Part shown: one piece after another, positions 33,594 through 43,382 of the stretch | Layout of the letters: each line of letters opens with the position of its first letter | How positions within the stretch are numbered: position 1 is the stretch's first letter | Source of the DNA: JAGTVB01 sp964624765 | Lineage (GTDB): Bacteria; Pseudomonadota; Gammaproteobacteria; HK1 | Reading direction: 5' to 3' | Length of the DNA: 52,487 nucleotides | NCBI GenBank assembly: GCA_964624765.1 | Contig: CAZUZO010000005.1 | Coordinates: forward strand, 1 to 52,487 | Position numbers and translations under genes: made by a program | The notes under the pieces: generated by a model | What the model was told of the DNA's origin: nothing | Databases searched by the model: none | The model's input: the letters and a program-made list of their open reading frames with translations, nothing else

Positions 33594-34685
33594 ATGGTTA
33601 CCATCGTGTTGTTTGTGGTTGGGATCGGGTTGCTGGTCTTGGGCGCCGAGTGGCTGGTGCGGGGTTCATCCCAGTTAGCCGTCGTCGTCGGTATCTCGCC
33701 GCTGGTGATCGGGCTAACGGTGGTGGCTTTTGGCACCAGCGCTCCGGAGCTGGCGGTCAGCGTGAGGGCGGCCTGGGCTGGTAACTCGGATATCGCTTTC
33801 GGCAACGTCGTCGGTAGCAATATCTGCAACGTGTTATTGCTGCTTGGGCTGTCGGCCCTGATTGCACCACTGGTGGTGGCGCAGCAGCTGATTCGCTTGG
33901 ATGTGCCCATCATGATCGGGGCATCGTTGTTGCTCTACGGGTTGGCTTTTGATGGCCTCATCGGTCGCTGGGACGGGTTGTTGCTATTCGGTGGCATCCT
34001 GGCTTACACGGCGTTCGCGGTGGTCAAGGGGCGGCAGGAGCAACAGGTAGCAGTCAGGGACGAGTACGATCAGGCGTTCGGCGTCACCCCCCGCCCCACA
34101 GGGGGCAGGGCCGTGATGCGCAACCTGGCGATGGTGCTGGTAGGACTCGGGATGCTGGTGATGGGCGCACGATGGCTGGTGGATGCTGCGGTGGCCGTGG
34201 CCCACTGGCTCGGGGTGAGCGAGCTCATCATCGGGCTTTCCATTGTCGCCGTGGGCACTTCGCTACCGGAGATCGCAACATCCATCATCGCCACCCTACG
34301 CGGCGAGCGCGATATCGCAGTGGGTAACGTGGTCGGCAGCAACCTGTTCAATATCTTGTGCGTGCTGGGGCTCGCGAGCCTCGTTTCTCCGGCCGGCGTG
34401 GCGGTGGCAGCGGAGGCGCTACGTTTCGATCTCCTCGTCATGATCGGCGCAGCTATCGCCTGTCTGCCGATCTTTTTCACCGGAAACCGCATTGCTCGAT
34501 GGGAAGGCGCTTTGTTCTTCGGTTATTACCTCGCCTACCTTACCTACCTTATCCTAGAGGCGATGCACCATCCAGCCCTTCCGGGATTCAATTTGGCACT
34601 GCTGGGCTTCGTGCTGCCGCTGACGGTGGTCACGCTAACCGTTTCGGTGTGGCGGGCGAAACAGGCTTCTTGGAAGCGGGCCTGA
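33594..34685 (+). CDS. Calcium/sodium antiporter (CaCA family, YrbG-like)
   Basis: The 363-residue membrane protein has two inverted halves each with the alpha-repeat of cation/calcium exchangers: GLTVVAFGTSAPELAVSV with GNVVGSNICNVLLLLG, and GLSIVAVGTSLPEIATSI with GNVVGSNLFNILCVLG. The acidic residues in these repeats bind the cation. About ten helices are predicted. It follows the GCS2 gene by 51 bp and could share the transcript; a link in function is not evident. Its TGA stop (34683-34685) is the left flank of a family A element. Confidence 0.9.
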   Translation: MVTIVLFVVGIGLLVLGAEWLVRGSSQLAVVVGISPLVIGLTVVAFGTSAPELAVSVRAAWAGNSDIAFGNVVGSNICNVLLLLGLSALIAPLVVAQQLIRLDVPIMIGASLLLYGLAFDGLIGRWDGLLLFGGILAYTAFAVVKGRQEQQVAVRDEYDQAFGVTPRPTGGRAVMRNLAMVLVGLGMLVMGARWLVDAAVAVAHWLGVSELIIGLSIVAVGTSLPEIATSIIATLRGERDIAVGNVVGSNLFNILCVLGLASLVSPAGVAVAAEALRFDLLVMIGAAIACLPIFFTGNRIARWEGALFFGYYLAYLTYLILEAMHHPALPGFNLALLGFVLPLTVVTLTVSVWRAKQASWKRA

Positions 34686-34905
34686 GAAGCTGTTTTAAAA
34701 ATTACTGCGCTTGCCTGAGCTGCGTTGCGCGGCGGCCCGCAATCCTCATGTACTCCCTTGTACACTCCGGTTGTTACTCGCCCCGTCCCTGGGGCTCGCC
34801 CCTTCGGGGCCAGCTTCCAGCTGTTCAAAATCGTTCCAAACGATTTTGTCGCCACCGTGCGCCTTGCGACTCCGGCGCTCGTGACATTTTTAAAACAGCT
34901 TCTAA
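34683..34905 (-). repeat. Family A element (217 bp) abutting the antiporter stop codon
   Basis: The element spans 34686-34902 with ends GAAGCTGTTTTAAAAAT and TTTTTAAAACAGCTTC. The left flank TGA (34683-34685) is the stop codon of the antiporter gene; the right flank is TAA (34903-34905), one transition away. Confidence 0.93.
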
Positions 34906-34957
34906 GGCGTTGTGCTGTTCCACCCACTTACGGATGGCTTGAGCAAGGCCAAAGCGA

Positions 34958-36781
34958 ATGATACGTGTGCTTTTCCCGATCGCTTTGTTGGTTTCGTCCT
35001 GGCCGACGTTGGCGCGGCCGGTGGAGGTACCGTTGACGTTCGATTTCCCGTTCTTGCGCGAGATTTTGCTATCCCAGCTTTATACCGATCCCGATAGGAC
35101 GGCGCAGGTATGGCAAGGTGAGGGCGGTTGTGGTGAGCTGCTGCTCTCGGACCCGCAAGTGGACAGTCAAGAGGGGTACCTGCGGGTCCGCAGTATTGCC
35201 CACGCTCGGCTCGCCACCGCCGTGGCTGGTCGGTGCCTGGAGTGGTTCAATTGGCAAGGCCTATTGGAGATCTTCAATGAGCCGAGCCTAGATGCCGAGC
35301 AGCGACGACTCGCGTTTCGCGTCGTCGAATCCAATCTTTATCGACCCGATGGGGACAGTGAGTCGATAAGCACGCAGCTGTGGGATCGCATCAAACACCA
35401 GGTGCACCCGCGACTGGCCCGCGTACACATCGATCTGCGCTCGCCGCTGCAGACGTTGGAGGAGACGCTACCGTTGCTGGTGCCGTCGCCGAACTCCGAC
35501 CAGGCGACGGATCTTGCGATTTCCGTCATGCCGGTTGCGGTGCGGGTCAAGGAGAAAGGTCTTGAGCTCAACCTGAGGTTGGCGCTACCGCGGCGGCCGC
35601 CGGAATCGGCGGTGATCCTTGACGAGCCGGCTTTGAGTGCCCAGGAGCTTGCGCGCTGGGAGACCGCTTGGCAGAGCTGGGACGCTTTTCTCACCCACGT
35701 GATCAAGCAAGCGGCGAACGACACCTCCCTGGCTGCATTGCGGCTCGCCCTGCTCGAAGTGTTGCTCGATGCCCGCCACCATCTGGTTTCGGCAGCATTG
35801 ATCCAGCCTATCGCCGAGCAGCCGGACCCGGTTCGAGCTGTGTTTTTGCGCACCTGGGAGCGGCTGGATCCGGTTCTGCGCCAGCTGAGTGCCGAGCTTC
35901 CCAGGGAAGGCGCGCTGCGATATCTCAGCTTTATTGCGGCAGCGGATGCGCTGCGAGCGATAGATGCCTTGGGACCACAGGTCGGTGTGGAGATCTCCGC
36001 GGCGGGGCTGCGTCGGCTAGCACGCATCCTGGCCCCGCAATCAAGTGTCGACCCGTTGGACTATGGCACGGCCGTCGATCCCGAGCTTCGCCAGCTGTTT
36101 GGTTTCGGTCGGCCCCTGAAGCTTCGCCGACCGCGTGGGATCGATCTGAGCGAGTGGATCCTCCCGACCGCCCGAGCGGCCGGTCCCTCCATAGACGAAC
36201 TGGCCGCTCGCCTCGACCGCTGGGTACCGAGCCCAGCTGAACTCCATGCTTATCTGCCTTTGGTACACACGCTGCTTGAGCGGGTCGCTCAAGACATCCT
36301 CGACAGCCCCAAGTTACCTCCTGAGCATCGGTCGCTGTACCGTCAGTTGGTGCTTGCCACCGCCTGGCAGGAAAGCTGTTGGCGGCAGTTCATCCGTAAA
36401 CAAGGGCGCGTAGAGGCTTTACGTTCCAGTGCAGGGTCGGTGGGCATCATGCAGATCAATGTTCGAGTCTGGCGGGGATTTTATGATTCCCAGGCCCTTA
36501 AAGCAGACATCGCCTACAATGCCAATGCCGGAGGAGAAATACTGGCGCACTACCTGGTGGACTACGCCATCAAGAAGGGCGAGCACACCCAAACCGGCCG
36601 CCTGGAGGATCTGGCGCGCGCCACCTATGCCGTATACAACGGTGGCCCGAGTCACCTGCAGCGTTATCGGCAGGCGAAGACCCCGAAGACGCTGAAAGAT
36701 ATCGATAGCGCGTTTCTTGCCAAGTACCGCACCGTTGCGCAGGGTGATGAGTTGGCGGTGGCTAGTTGCTACGGGCTTTGA
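34958..36781 (+). CDS. Periplasmic lytic transglycosylase-like protein
   Basis: The 607-residue protein has a signal peptide (MIRVLFPIALLVSSWPTLA) and a long N-terminal region that I do not recognise. The C-terminal 170 residues form an SLT-type domain: ATAWQESCWRQF with the catalytic Glu, SSAGSVGIMQINVRVWRGFYD, and TYAVYNGGPSHLQRYR. It should cut peptidoglycan in the periplasm. It is downstream of a family A element and alone. Proteins with this long unknown N-domain occur in some gammaproteobacteria. Confidence 0.78.
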   Translation: MIRVLFPIALLVSSWPTLARPVEVPLTFDFPFLREILLSQLYTDPDRTAQVWQGEGGCGELLLSDPQVDSQEGYLRVRSIAHARLATAVAGRCLEWFNWQGLLEIFNEPSLDAEQRRLAFRVVESNLYRPDGDSESISTQLWDRIKHQVHPRLARVHIDLRSPLQTLEETLPLLVPSPNSDQATDLAISVMPVAVRVKEKGLELNLRLALPRRPPESAVILDEPALSAQELARWETAWQSWDAFLTHVIKQAANDTSLAALRLALLEVLLDARHHLVSAALIQPIAEQPDPVRAVFLRTWERLDPVLRQLSAELPREGALRYLSFIAAADALRAIDALGPQVGVEISAAGLRRLARILAPQSSVDPLDYGTAVDPELRQLFGFGRPLKLRRPRGIDLSEWILPTARAAGPSIDELAARLDRWVPSPAELHAYLPLVHTLLERVAQDILDSPKLPPEHRSLYRQLVLATAWQESCWRQFIRKQGRVEALRSSAGSVGIMQINVRVWRGFYDSQALKADIAYNANAGGEILAHYLVDYAIKKGEHTQTGRLEDLARATYAVYNGGPSHLQRYRQAKTPKTLKDIDSAFLAKYRTVAQGDELAVASCYGL

Positions 36782-36989
36782 CTGCCTTTGCAAGGAGGGG
36801 GCAAGGGTGGTCAAGGTGAGAGTGAAGCAAGGAAGTTTAGCGACGGCGGTGGGAGCGTCGTCTCGAGAGAGCCCAGCACGTCGGGTAGGGCCACAACCAA
36901 TAGCCACAGTGCGTTGGCTGATACGCCAGGATTCACGGGGCGATAGCCGAGGGCGAATGATGTCTAATCCGGGATGTCTTGCAGTGCGG
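36782..36989. other. Intergenic stretch after the transglycosylase
   Basis: No gene or known RNA is visible here. The wider gap to the DUF72 gene (36782-37593) holds a family B element and a family D repeat, listed separately; 37130-37350 shows nothing recognisable. Confidence 0.4.
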
Positions 36990-37129
36990 TCAGAGGCTGG
37001 GAAAAACCTGCCACACAACCCGATAGCGGCATTGGGCGGTGCTCGCTCCTCGCCTGTCTATATCTCGTCACTGCGGGTCGTCCACCTGGCTCTCGGGCCG
37101 CTCGCGACGATTGTCTTCACAACCTCTCA
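36990..37129 (-). repeat. Family B element (134 bp)
   Basis: The element spans 36993-37126, exactly the length of the copy at 46942-47075. Ends are GAGGCTGGGAAAAACC and CTTCACAACCTC, flanked on both sides by TCA (36990-36992 and 37127-37129). It is in reverse orientation to the 46942 copy. Confidence 0.9.
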
Positions 37130-37364
37130 GTTGATAGCCAAGCAACGCCTTATTGATGAGGGGGAGGATCTCCTGGGTTGCAGGGTTGAGAGACAGGCGC
37201 AACGCCCTACGGAAAGTGATGTTTTCTTTCTTTTCGTGCGATGGTTGTACTCGGCACCATAATGTGTAAGCGCGTCCACGTTGCCTTCGGGGTCCTGAAA
37301 TTGCGAAGCCTTTCAAATCTGCGGCGCAGGGCGACTGCGTTGTGTTGTCTAACCAATTGAATCC

Positions 37365-37505
37365 AAATGACACGCCCGTCATTCCGGCTAGGAAGCCGGA
37401 ATCCAGTCGCCGGGGATGGCTATGGTCGAGCAATCCATGCGTCTCTCTAGCGCGGGCATGGTGATCGACATGATGGCGAGAACAAATTGACCGTGATCCG
37501 CAGTG
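37365..37505 (+). repeat. Family D repeat, uninterrupted
   Basis: This stretch (ACGCCCGTCATTCCGGC, AGGAAGCCGGAATCC, GGATGGC, GGTCGAGCAATC, GCGGGCATG, CGACATGATGG) matches 10573-10870 once the family A element there is taken out. GGATGGC-TAT-GGTCGAG here corresponds to the filled site GGATGGC-TTA...TTA-GGGTCGAG. It thus works as a paralogous empty site. Confidence 0.75.
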
Positions 37506-37593
37506 CCATCTGCTTGACACCGGTAACGGTATCCTCAGAGCTAATGGATAAGGTTCGATAATTCTCGATCCTTGCTACCCGACAGCATCGCAT

Positions 37594-38316
37594 TTGCAAG
37601 TTCGAATCGGCACTTCCGGCTGGCATTACGCGCATTGGCGCGACCGATTCTATTCTCCTGGATTGCCGGCGCGGCGGTGGCTGGAGTACTACGCGCGCCA
37701 TTTCGACAGTGTAGAGATTAACGGCAGCTTCTACCGACTGCCTAAGACCGAGACTTTCGGCATCTGGCGGGAACAGACGCCGGTAGGTTTTACTTTTGCG
37801 GTGAAGGCGAGCCGCCTGATCACCCACATGAAAAAGTTGAAGGATGCCGAGCAAGCCTGGGCGGCGTTCCTCGCGGCGGCGAAGGGTCTGGGGGAAAAGT
37901 TGGGTCCTGTGCTGTTCCAGTTGCCGCCCAACTGGCGATGCGATCCGAAACGGCTCGCGGCCTTCCTGCAAGTCCTGCCGGAGGGGCTGGAGGTGGCGTT
38001 CGAACTGCGGGATCCGTCCTGGCATTGCCTCGAGGTTTACCGTCTGCTGGAGGCCTCTGGTGCCACCTTCTGCGTCTACGACCTGGCCGGCTTCGTCAGC
38101 CCTCGGATCGTCACCGCCGATTTCGCCTACGTGCGACTGCACGGACCAGGCACCGCCTATTGCGGGCGCTACGGCAAAAGGGCTCTGGCTGGCTGGGGGC
38201 AATGGCTTCGGCGCTGCACCCTGGATCGCGGCTATGTGTATTTCGACAATGACCAGTCCGCGTACGCAGTGACTAACGCCCTGGAGTTGAAGACCTTGCT
38301 GGCCACTCACGATTGA
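37594..38316 (+). CDS. DUF72 family protein (YecE-like)
   Basis: The 240-residue protein has the DUF72 TIM-barrel signatures: RIGTSGWHYAHWRDRFYSPG at the start, FDSVEINGSFYRLPK, FTFAVKASRLITHMKKL, LGPVLFQLPPNW, FELRDPSWH and YVYFDNDQSAYAVTNA. Function in bacteria is not established; the barrel resembles sugar-phosphate or endonuclease IV-like folds. The start is TTG at 37594 since GTSGWHY must be near the N-terminus; the ribosome site is poor. It stands alone between repeat regions. Confidence 0.9.
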   Translation: MQVRIGTSGWHYAHWRDRFYSPGLPARRWLEYYARHFDSVEINGSFYRLPKTETFGIWREQTPVGFTFAVKASRLITHMKKLKDAEQAWAAFLAAAKGLGEKLGPVLFQLPPNWRCDPKRLAAFLQVLPEGLEVAFELRDPSWHCLEVYRLLEASGATFCVYDLAGFVSPRIVTADFAYVRLHGPGTAYCGRYGKRALAGWGQWLRRCTLDRGYVYFDNDQSAYAVTNALELKTLLATHD

Positions 38317-38499
38317 ACGCGGCCTGCAGGCGCTGTCGCCGTGCCAGAAACGGTTCAGATCGTGGCTCGTTCCTCGGACGATCTAACCTCATTCGTTCGT
38401 TATGCAGCTGAGATGACCGCCTCCTCGGTGCTTGATGGAAGGTCCCTGCTACTGATGGCCTAGCCACCAGCACCATGCATTGCCAGGGGCGGCGTCCGG
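38317..38499. other. Non-coding stretch after the DUF72 gene
   Basis: A GTG-started frame of about 40 codons (38341-38463, plus strand) has no recognisable features. No RNA gene or repeat is evident. Confidence 0.3.
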
Positions 38500-38655
38500 C
38501 TATTGCAACGCCGCGACAAAGGCGTCGATGACCGTCGATTCCGGATTGGCCATGCAGTAATCGCGGACTTTCAACAATTGATCCGCCAGCTGCGCATCAT
38601 CGATCGTCGAGGCGTTGGTACGGCCGGCGAGTAGGCGTCCACCCACCGATGATTT
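38500..38655 (-). pseudogene. Remnant of an HdeA-like small protein, frameshifted
   Basis: On the minus strand the codons ending at TAG (38500-38502) read AGRTNASTIDDAQLADQLL then KVRDYCMANPESTVIDAFV, resembling the C-terminal part of HdeA-family acid-stress proteins (a Cys in YCxANP followed by a short helix). Just upstream, WVDAYS lies in another frame and would fit before AGRTN, so one frameshift is likely. Nothing homologous is seen further upstream and no start codon fits. The match is by pattern only. Confidence 0.4.
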
Positions 38656-38776
38656 CCGTGCCGCTCGGCACTATTCACGGTAACAAAAGAGGTCGCCCCT
38701 TGGTTCTTTGCACGCCGATATTCGGTCATCCGACTCTGGCTCAATCACCTGGTTTGGCTCGTGTCTCGATCGATGC

Positions 38777-38986
38777 GGTTCGTTGGCCATGGTCATCGTT
38801 TCGTCTGAGTCACCATTTAGAGGTTACAACCGCACCCATAGGTCTGTAGGCAGCCGGTCGCCTTGCGATAAGGGTGTGTCCGGCAGGGATGCCGGACTCA
38901 AGTCTACAAGGATGTATTCGCGACGTCCCTTGAGGCAAGGCCACCGGCTGCTACCCCGATGAAGCGATGACCATGGCCGGTTCGTT
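38777..38986 (+). repeat. Family C element (194 bp) with perfect 8-bp duplication
   Basis: The element spans 38785-38978. Its left end GGCCATGGTCATCGTTTCGTC and right end GATGAAGCGATGACCATGGCC are inverted copies with 2 mismatches. The 8 bp GGTTCGTT occur on both sides (38777-38784 and 38979-38986). Inside is a second foldback, GCAGCCGGT (38850) with ACCGGCTGC (38943-38951), and the core GGATGCCGGACTCAAG. It is the best-preserved member of the family. Confidence 0.88.
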
Positions 38987-39214
38987 CCTCACCGCATCCT
39001 CCGCGGGCTCTCTACTCTACCCATTTGTGCATTTTGTGCACTGCAGCGTTCAGGCGGCGTTGCGCCAAACCTAGCCTTGGTGTAAATCCGTCCACGCGGG
39101 ACTGCGCCACAACCTAGGTTGTGTATGATGGTCGCAGTGTAAGGGGACCACCACACGCTCTAATGTAATTTGGTAGTATTTACCTCCCGGCAACCACAAG
39201 TAAAGGCAAACAAC

Positions 39215-39961
39215 GTGCGTAAGTTATTTTCGGTGTTGATGGTGGGCGCGATAGTGATGTTATCCAGTCGCGTGGGTTTAGCGCAGGGTGACTGGCTGCA
39301 AAAAGGCAAGGATCTGCTCGGTGATTTTGGAAAGCAAGGGGGCGCGACGACTCAAGTCTCAACACAGGAAACCGGGGCGGGACTTAAGGAGGCGCTGCGT
39401 GTAGGCACTGACGCTGTCGTCGCTCGACTGGGTAAACCGGATGGGTTTAACGCTGATCCGAACGTTCGCCTTCCCCTGCCCGATAGCCTGCAGGCAGTGC
39501 GATCGGCATTGAGCGCCGTGGGCATGAGTGCGTCTCTGGACGACTTAGAGATTGGCTTGAACCGAGCGGCTGAAAAGGCTACGCCGAAAGCCAAGCAACT
39601 TTTCTGGAACGCGATTTCTGAGATGACCTTGGATGATGTGAATGCCCTTTATAAAGGGCCGGACGATGCGGCAACGCGTTATTTCCAGGCAAAGATGACA
39701 CCGCAACTGAGCCGCGAGATGAAGCCACTTGTGGATCAAAGCCTGGCAGACGTCGGCGCTATCAAGACCTACGACGAGATCATGAATCGCTACCAGGCGC
39801 TGCCGCTAGTACCGGACGTCAAGGCCGACCTGACGGGCTACGTGATCGAGAAGAGCACCGATGGGATCTTTCACTACTTGGCCATTCAAGAGGCGCAAAT
39901 CCGCAACGATCCTGCTAAGCAGACCACCGAACTGCTGCAACGCGTTTTTGGTGGTCGGTGA
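39215..39961 (+). CDS. DUF4197 domain protein, exported
   Basis: The 248-residue protein has a signal peptide (RKLFSVLMVGAIVMLSSRVGLAQ) and then the DUF4197 body: GAGLKEALRVGTDAVVARLGKPDGFNADP, IPLP-like VRLPLPDSLQAV, GMSASLDDLEIGLNRAAEKATPKAK, YFQAKMTPQLSREMKPLV and TDGIFHYLAIQEAQIRNDP. Family function is unknown; it is periplasmic or secreted. I chose the GTG at 39215, which puts the signal peptide at the N-terminus; the frame opens at 39170. It lies alone between a repeat region and tRNA-Arg. Confidence 0.88.
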   Translation: MRKLFSVLMVGAIVMLSSRVGLAQGDWLQKGKDLLGDFGKQGGATTQVSTQETGAGLKEALRVGTDAVVARLGKPDGFNADPNVRLPLPDSLQAVRSALSAVGMSASLDDLEIGLNRAAEKATPKAKQLFWNAISEMTLDDVNALYKGPDDAATRYFQAKMTPQLSREMKPLVDQSLADVGAIKTYDEIMNRYQALPLVPDVKADLTGYVIEKSTDGIFHYLAIQEAQIRNDPAKQTTELLQRVFGGR

Positions 39962-40129
39962 TGCTCACACCATGAGAAGGGGGCCTTCTGCCGAACGCGT
40001 CCGCCTCTTTCGCCCGTTTAAAGGGGCGCCCCGCGCCAAGGACCTGGATTCGGAACACGAATCGCCGAAGGCACCCGTTAGTCAGGGGCCGGCTAAGAGG
40101 CGACCCGCTAAAGGTTGGCAGGCGGAGAC

Positions 40130-40206
<77 letters not shown>

Positions 40207-40438
40207 GGGCAACATCCGTAGCATAAACTCACTGGCCATCTGTCGTCCATCGTTTCGCTACCGGGATTCCGACAACCTGTCGAGTCGCTTCCGCGGGTTC
40301 TATTGCGACGCACAAGGGGTTGCTAAAACATCGAGTTTCGCGAGAAGATACAGGCTCTCGTTTAACGCCAAACGTTTTGCGTTTTGGATGCTTACGCAAG
40401 CGTAGGAACCGGTCGAATTAATAAATAGAGGTGGAAGT

Positions 40439-40948
40439 GTGAGCCACGCAGATGACGTCTTCATAAAGAATTTCCTGGCCATTCTCGGCGCCCTCGTGGT
40501 GTTTACCATCATCGCCTTCGTTTTGGCGAGGTTCGTGGGATTCGGCGCAACGACGAAAATCCAGGCCAGTCCACAAGCTGTCGCGGCGCGTATCGAGCCT
40601 GTCGGGCGTGTGCGGGTAGGCCAGCCTGGTGATGAGCCGGTGCCCATCGAGGTAGAGGCGGTGGCTCCACCGGCTACGGAGGTGGCGGCAGCTGAGCAAA
40701 GCGGCGAGCAAATCTACAATACGGCCTGTATGGCGTGCCATGCTGCGGGTGTAGCCGGTGCGCCAAAACTCGATGCAAAGGATGATTGGGCTACCCGGAG
40801 CGAACAAGGCTTTGACGTACTGGTGCAACACGTCATCAACGGGCTAAACGCGATGCCCCCGAGGGGCGGCAACCCCAACCTGGGTGACGAAGACATCAAG
40901 CGGGCCGTCGAGTATATGCTGACCGAGGCCGATATCACCACAGAATAA
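40439..40948 (+). CDS. Membrane-anchored cytochrome c5
   Basis: The 169-residue protein has an N-terminal membrane anchor (FLAILGALVVFTIIAFVLARFVG), a Pro/Ala-rich linker, and one class I cytochrome c domain with haem site CMACH (Cys97, Cys100, His101) and a likely axial Met in LNAMPPRGGN. It belongs to the c5 family of periplasmic electron carriers that pass electrons in respiratory chains. The GTG start at 40439 follows AGAGGTGGA. It is a single gene; the 286 bp to the uvrD stop hold nothing clear. Confidence 0.9.
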   Translation: MSHADDVFIKNFLAILGALVVFTIIAFVLARFVGFGATTKIQASPQAVAARIEPVGRVRVGQPGDEPVPIEVEAVAPPATEVAAAEQSGEQIYNTACMACHAAGVAGAPKLDAKDDWATRSEQGFDVLVQHVINGLNAMPPRGGNPNLGDEDIKRAVEYMLTEADITTE

Positions 40949-41234
40949 GATGGCAGAGGGCGCAAACAAGCGCACCAAACGGCCGCTGAGCTAGGGAGAC
41001 GGGACGCAGCAAGGGTCATATAAGAGGACCAACCAATAGAGGCGAGCAATGCGTACCGCCGAACGCTGCTAGGCGCGTAGCCTAGTGGGTGGGTTGTCTG
41101 GCGAGGTCTGCAGGTGACCAGGATGGCCTAGGATTTACGGCGTGAAGAGCGTGGCGTTTGTCGGGTGTGAGTGACCCTCCGCCGCCCCACCCTTTGAGTC
41201 TCGGGTAACACGGCGCTGCCCACCCAAGCCGACC

Positions 41235-43382
41235 TCAAATCATCCGTAAGTTCGCGTAGCTCAACACCAACCACTTAGTGCCCACCTGTTGGAAGTTGAC
41301 CTGAACTCGGGCGTGAGCCCCTTGCCCTTCGCGGTGGAGCACGACGCCCTCCCCAAATTTGGGATGAGCCACTCGCTGCCCTAAGCCGAACGGTTCGCTT
41401 GCATCCGAATCCGAATCGCGAGCACAGCGTTGCCACCGCACCGAGCCGCGTAGGCGGGTCTCCTGCAGCAAATTAGCGGGGATCTCTCGGAGAAACCTCG
41501 AGGGCTCAGGGTGGAAGTCCGAATTGTGCATGCGACGCGTCTCGGCGTGGGTCAAGTAAAGCACTTGCATGGCGCGCGTCATCCCTACGTAACATAATCG
41601 CCGCTCCTCTTCGAGCTGGTGCGGATCATTTAGGCTGCGTTGATGGGGAAACAGGCCCTCTTCTAGACCGCAGAGAAACACCAGGGGGAATTCCAGTCCT
41701 TTGGCAGAGTGCAAGGTCATCAAGTGAACGCCGCTCCCGCCGGCAAGATCGTCACCGCTTTCAAGTGCAGCGCGAGCCAAGAAGGCTACCAACAGGCCCT
41801 CGCCTTCGGGTGGCTCCGCATAACTGAACTGGCGAGCTGCGCTGACAAGCTCTTCGAGGTTCTCCACCCGGGAGCCGGCATAGTTTGACTTATCACGGCG
41901 GTAGTGCTCTAGCAGTCCACTGCTTTCGATCACGACAGCCACCTGCTCGTCCAGGGGCCGTGTCGCCGTCTCCTTATCCAACCTTGCGACCAACTCCAGA
42001 AAACCGGATATGGCGTTGCGAGCGCGAGCGGCGAGTGCGCCACTGGATGCTAGGGCCTGGGCACCCTCCCACAACGATGTGCCGCTTTGCTGGGCCACAC
42101 TACGGAGTTTGTCCAGCGTGCGCGCGCCGACGGCTCTGGGCGGCGTATTGACGACCCGCTCGAAAGCGGCGTCATCATCGCGGTTGGCGATCAGGCGAAG
42201 ATAGGCCAGTGCATCCTTGATCTCGGCGCGTTCGTAGAAGCGTTGCCCCCCGTACACGCGGTAGGGCATACCGGCGTTGGCCAGCGCCTCCTCTAGCACG
42301 CGAGACTGGGCGCTGACACGATACAAGATTGCCGCCTCGTCGGTTCGTCCCCCCTGTGCCAGCCATTGCTGGATGCGATCCACGATAAAACGTGCCTCGT
42401 CCAGGTCATTGAAGGCACGGTAGCAATGCAGGGGATCGCCTTGGCCTACATCCGTCCATAGATTTTTTCCTAACCTACCGCGGTTGTTCGCGATCATGGC
42501 ATTGGCAGCAGCGAGGATGTTGCGTGTGGAGCGATAATTTTGCTCCAGCCGCAGGGTCTGCACCTGGGGATAGTCCTTGGAAAAGCGATGAATGTTCTCG
42601 ATCTTGGCCCCGCGCCAACCATAGATCGACTGGTCGTCATCACCGACCATAAACAGGCATCCTTGATCGCCCGCAAGCAGCCGAATCCAGGCATATTGTA
42701 GAAGGTTGGTGTCTTGGAACTCATCCACCAAGATGTGGCGAAATCGCTGTCGGTAATGTGCTAAGAGATCATCGTGATCGCGAAGCAACTCGTGACTGCG
42801 CAGGAGCAACTCAGCAAAGTCGACTAGCCCGCTGCGCTGGCAAGTGGCTTCATATTCGCGGTAGAGGGCAAGGAGCTGGCGACGCCAAGGATCGCCACCA
42901 TCCTGCGCATGGGAGGCGCGCACGCCCGCTTCTTTTTGCGCATTGATCAAGCTCTGGACCTGCTTCGCTGGCCAGCGGGTCTCATCCAGCCCCCTTGCCC
43001 GCACGATTCGCCGCACCAGGCGCAGTTGGTCGTCGCTGTCGATGATCTGAAAGCTTTCCGGCAACCCGGCCGCGAGCCAGTGGGTGCGCAGCAAACGATG
43101 GGCCAGACCATGGAACGTACCGACCCACATCCCACCGACCGGGTAGCGCAACATCGCTTCAATACGCGTGCGCATCTCGCTCGCCGCCTTATTGGTAAAA
43201 GTCACCGCGAGGATGTTGTAGGGACTACTGAGTTCGGTTTCCAGTAGCCAGGCGATGCGATGCACCAACACCCGTGTCTTTCCGCTACCTGCGCCAGCCA
43301 GCACTAAGATATGGCCTGGCTCGGCCGTGACCGCTTGACGTTGGGCGACATTGAGTGACGCCACCGATTGTGTAGAGTTCAT
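41235..43382 (-). CDS. uvrD: DNA helicase II
   Basis: The 715-residue SF1A helicase unwinds DNA in nucleotide-excision and mismatch repair. Motifs run in order: LNVAQRQAV (Q motif), GAGSGKTRVLVHR (Walker A), LAVTFTNKAASEM (Ia), VDEFQDTNLLQY (II), GDDDQSIYGWRGA (III), LRLEQNYRSTRNIL (IV), VHLMTLHSAKGLEFPLVF (V), RLCYVGMTRAM (VI). The C-terminal FGLGQRVAHPKFGEGVV with a final WLVLSYANL is characteristic of UvrD. Length is normal. Confidence 0.95.
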   Translation of the reverse strand: MNSTQSVASLNVAQRQAVTAEPGHILVLAGAGSGKTRVLVHRIAWLLETELSSPYNILAVTFTNKAASEMRTRIEAMLRYPVGGMWVGTFHGLAHRLLRTHWLAAGLPESFQIIDSDDQLRLVRRIVRARGLDETRWPAKQVQSLINAQKEAGVRASHAQDGGDPWRRQLLALYREYEATCQRSGLVDFAELLLRSHELLRDHDDLLAHYRQRFRHILVDEFQDTNLLQYAWIRLLAGDQGCLFMVGDDDQSIYGWRGAKIENIHRFSKDYPQVQTLRLEQNYRSTRNILAAANAMIANNRGRLGKNLWTDVGQGDPLHCYRAFNDLDEARFIVDRIQQWLAQGGRTDEAAILYRVSAQSRVLEEALANAGMPYRVYGGQRFYERAEIKDALAYLRLIANRDDDAAFERVVNTPPRAVGARTLDKLRSVAQQSGTSLWEGAQALASSGALAARARNAISGFLELVARLDKETATRPLDEQVAVVIESSGLLEHYRRDKSNYAGSRVENLEELVSAARQFSYAEPPEGEGLLVAFLARAALESGDDLAGGSGVHLMTLHSAKGLEFPLVFLCGLEEGLFPHQRSLNDPHQLEEERRLCYVGMTRAMQVLYLTHAETRRMHNSDFHPEPSRFLREIPANLLQETRLRGSVRWQRCARDSDSDASEPFGLGQRVAHPKFGEGVVLHREGQGAHARVQVNFQQVGTKWLVLSYANLRMI

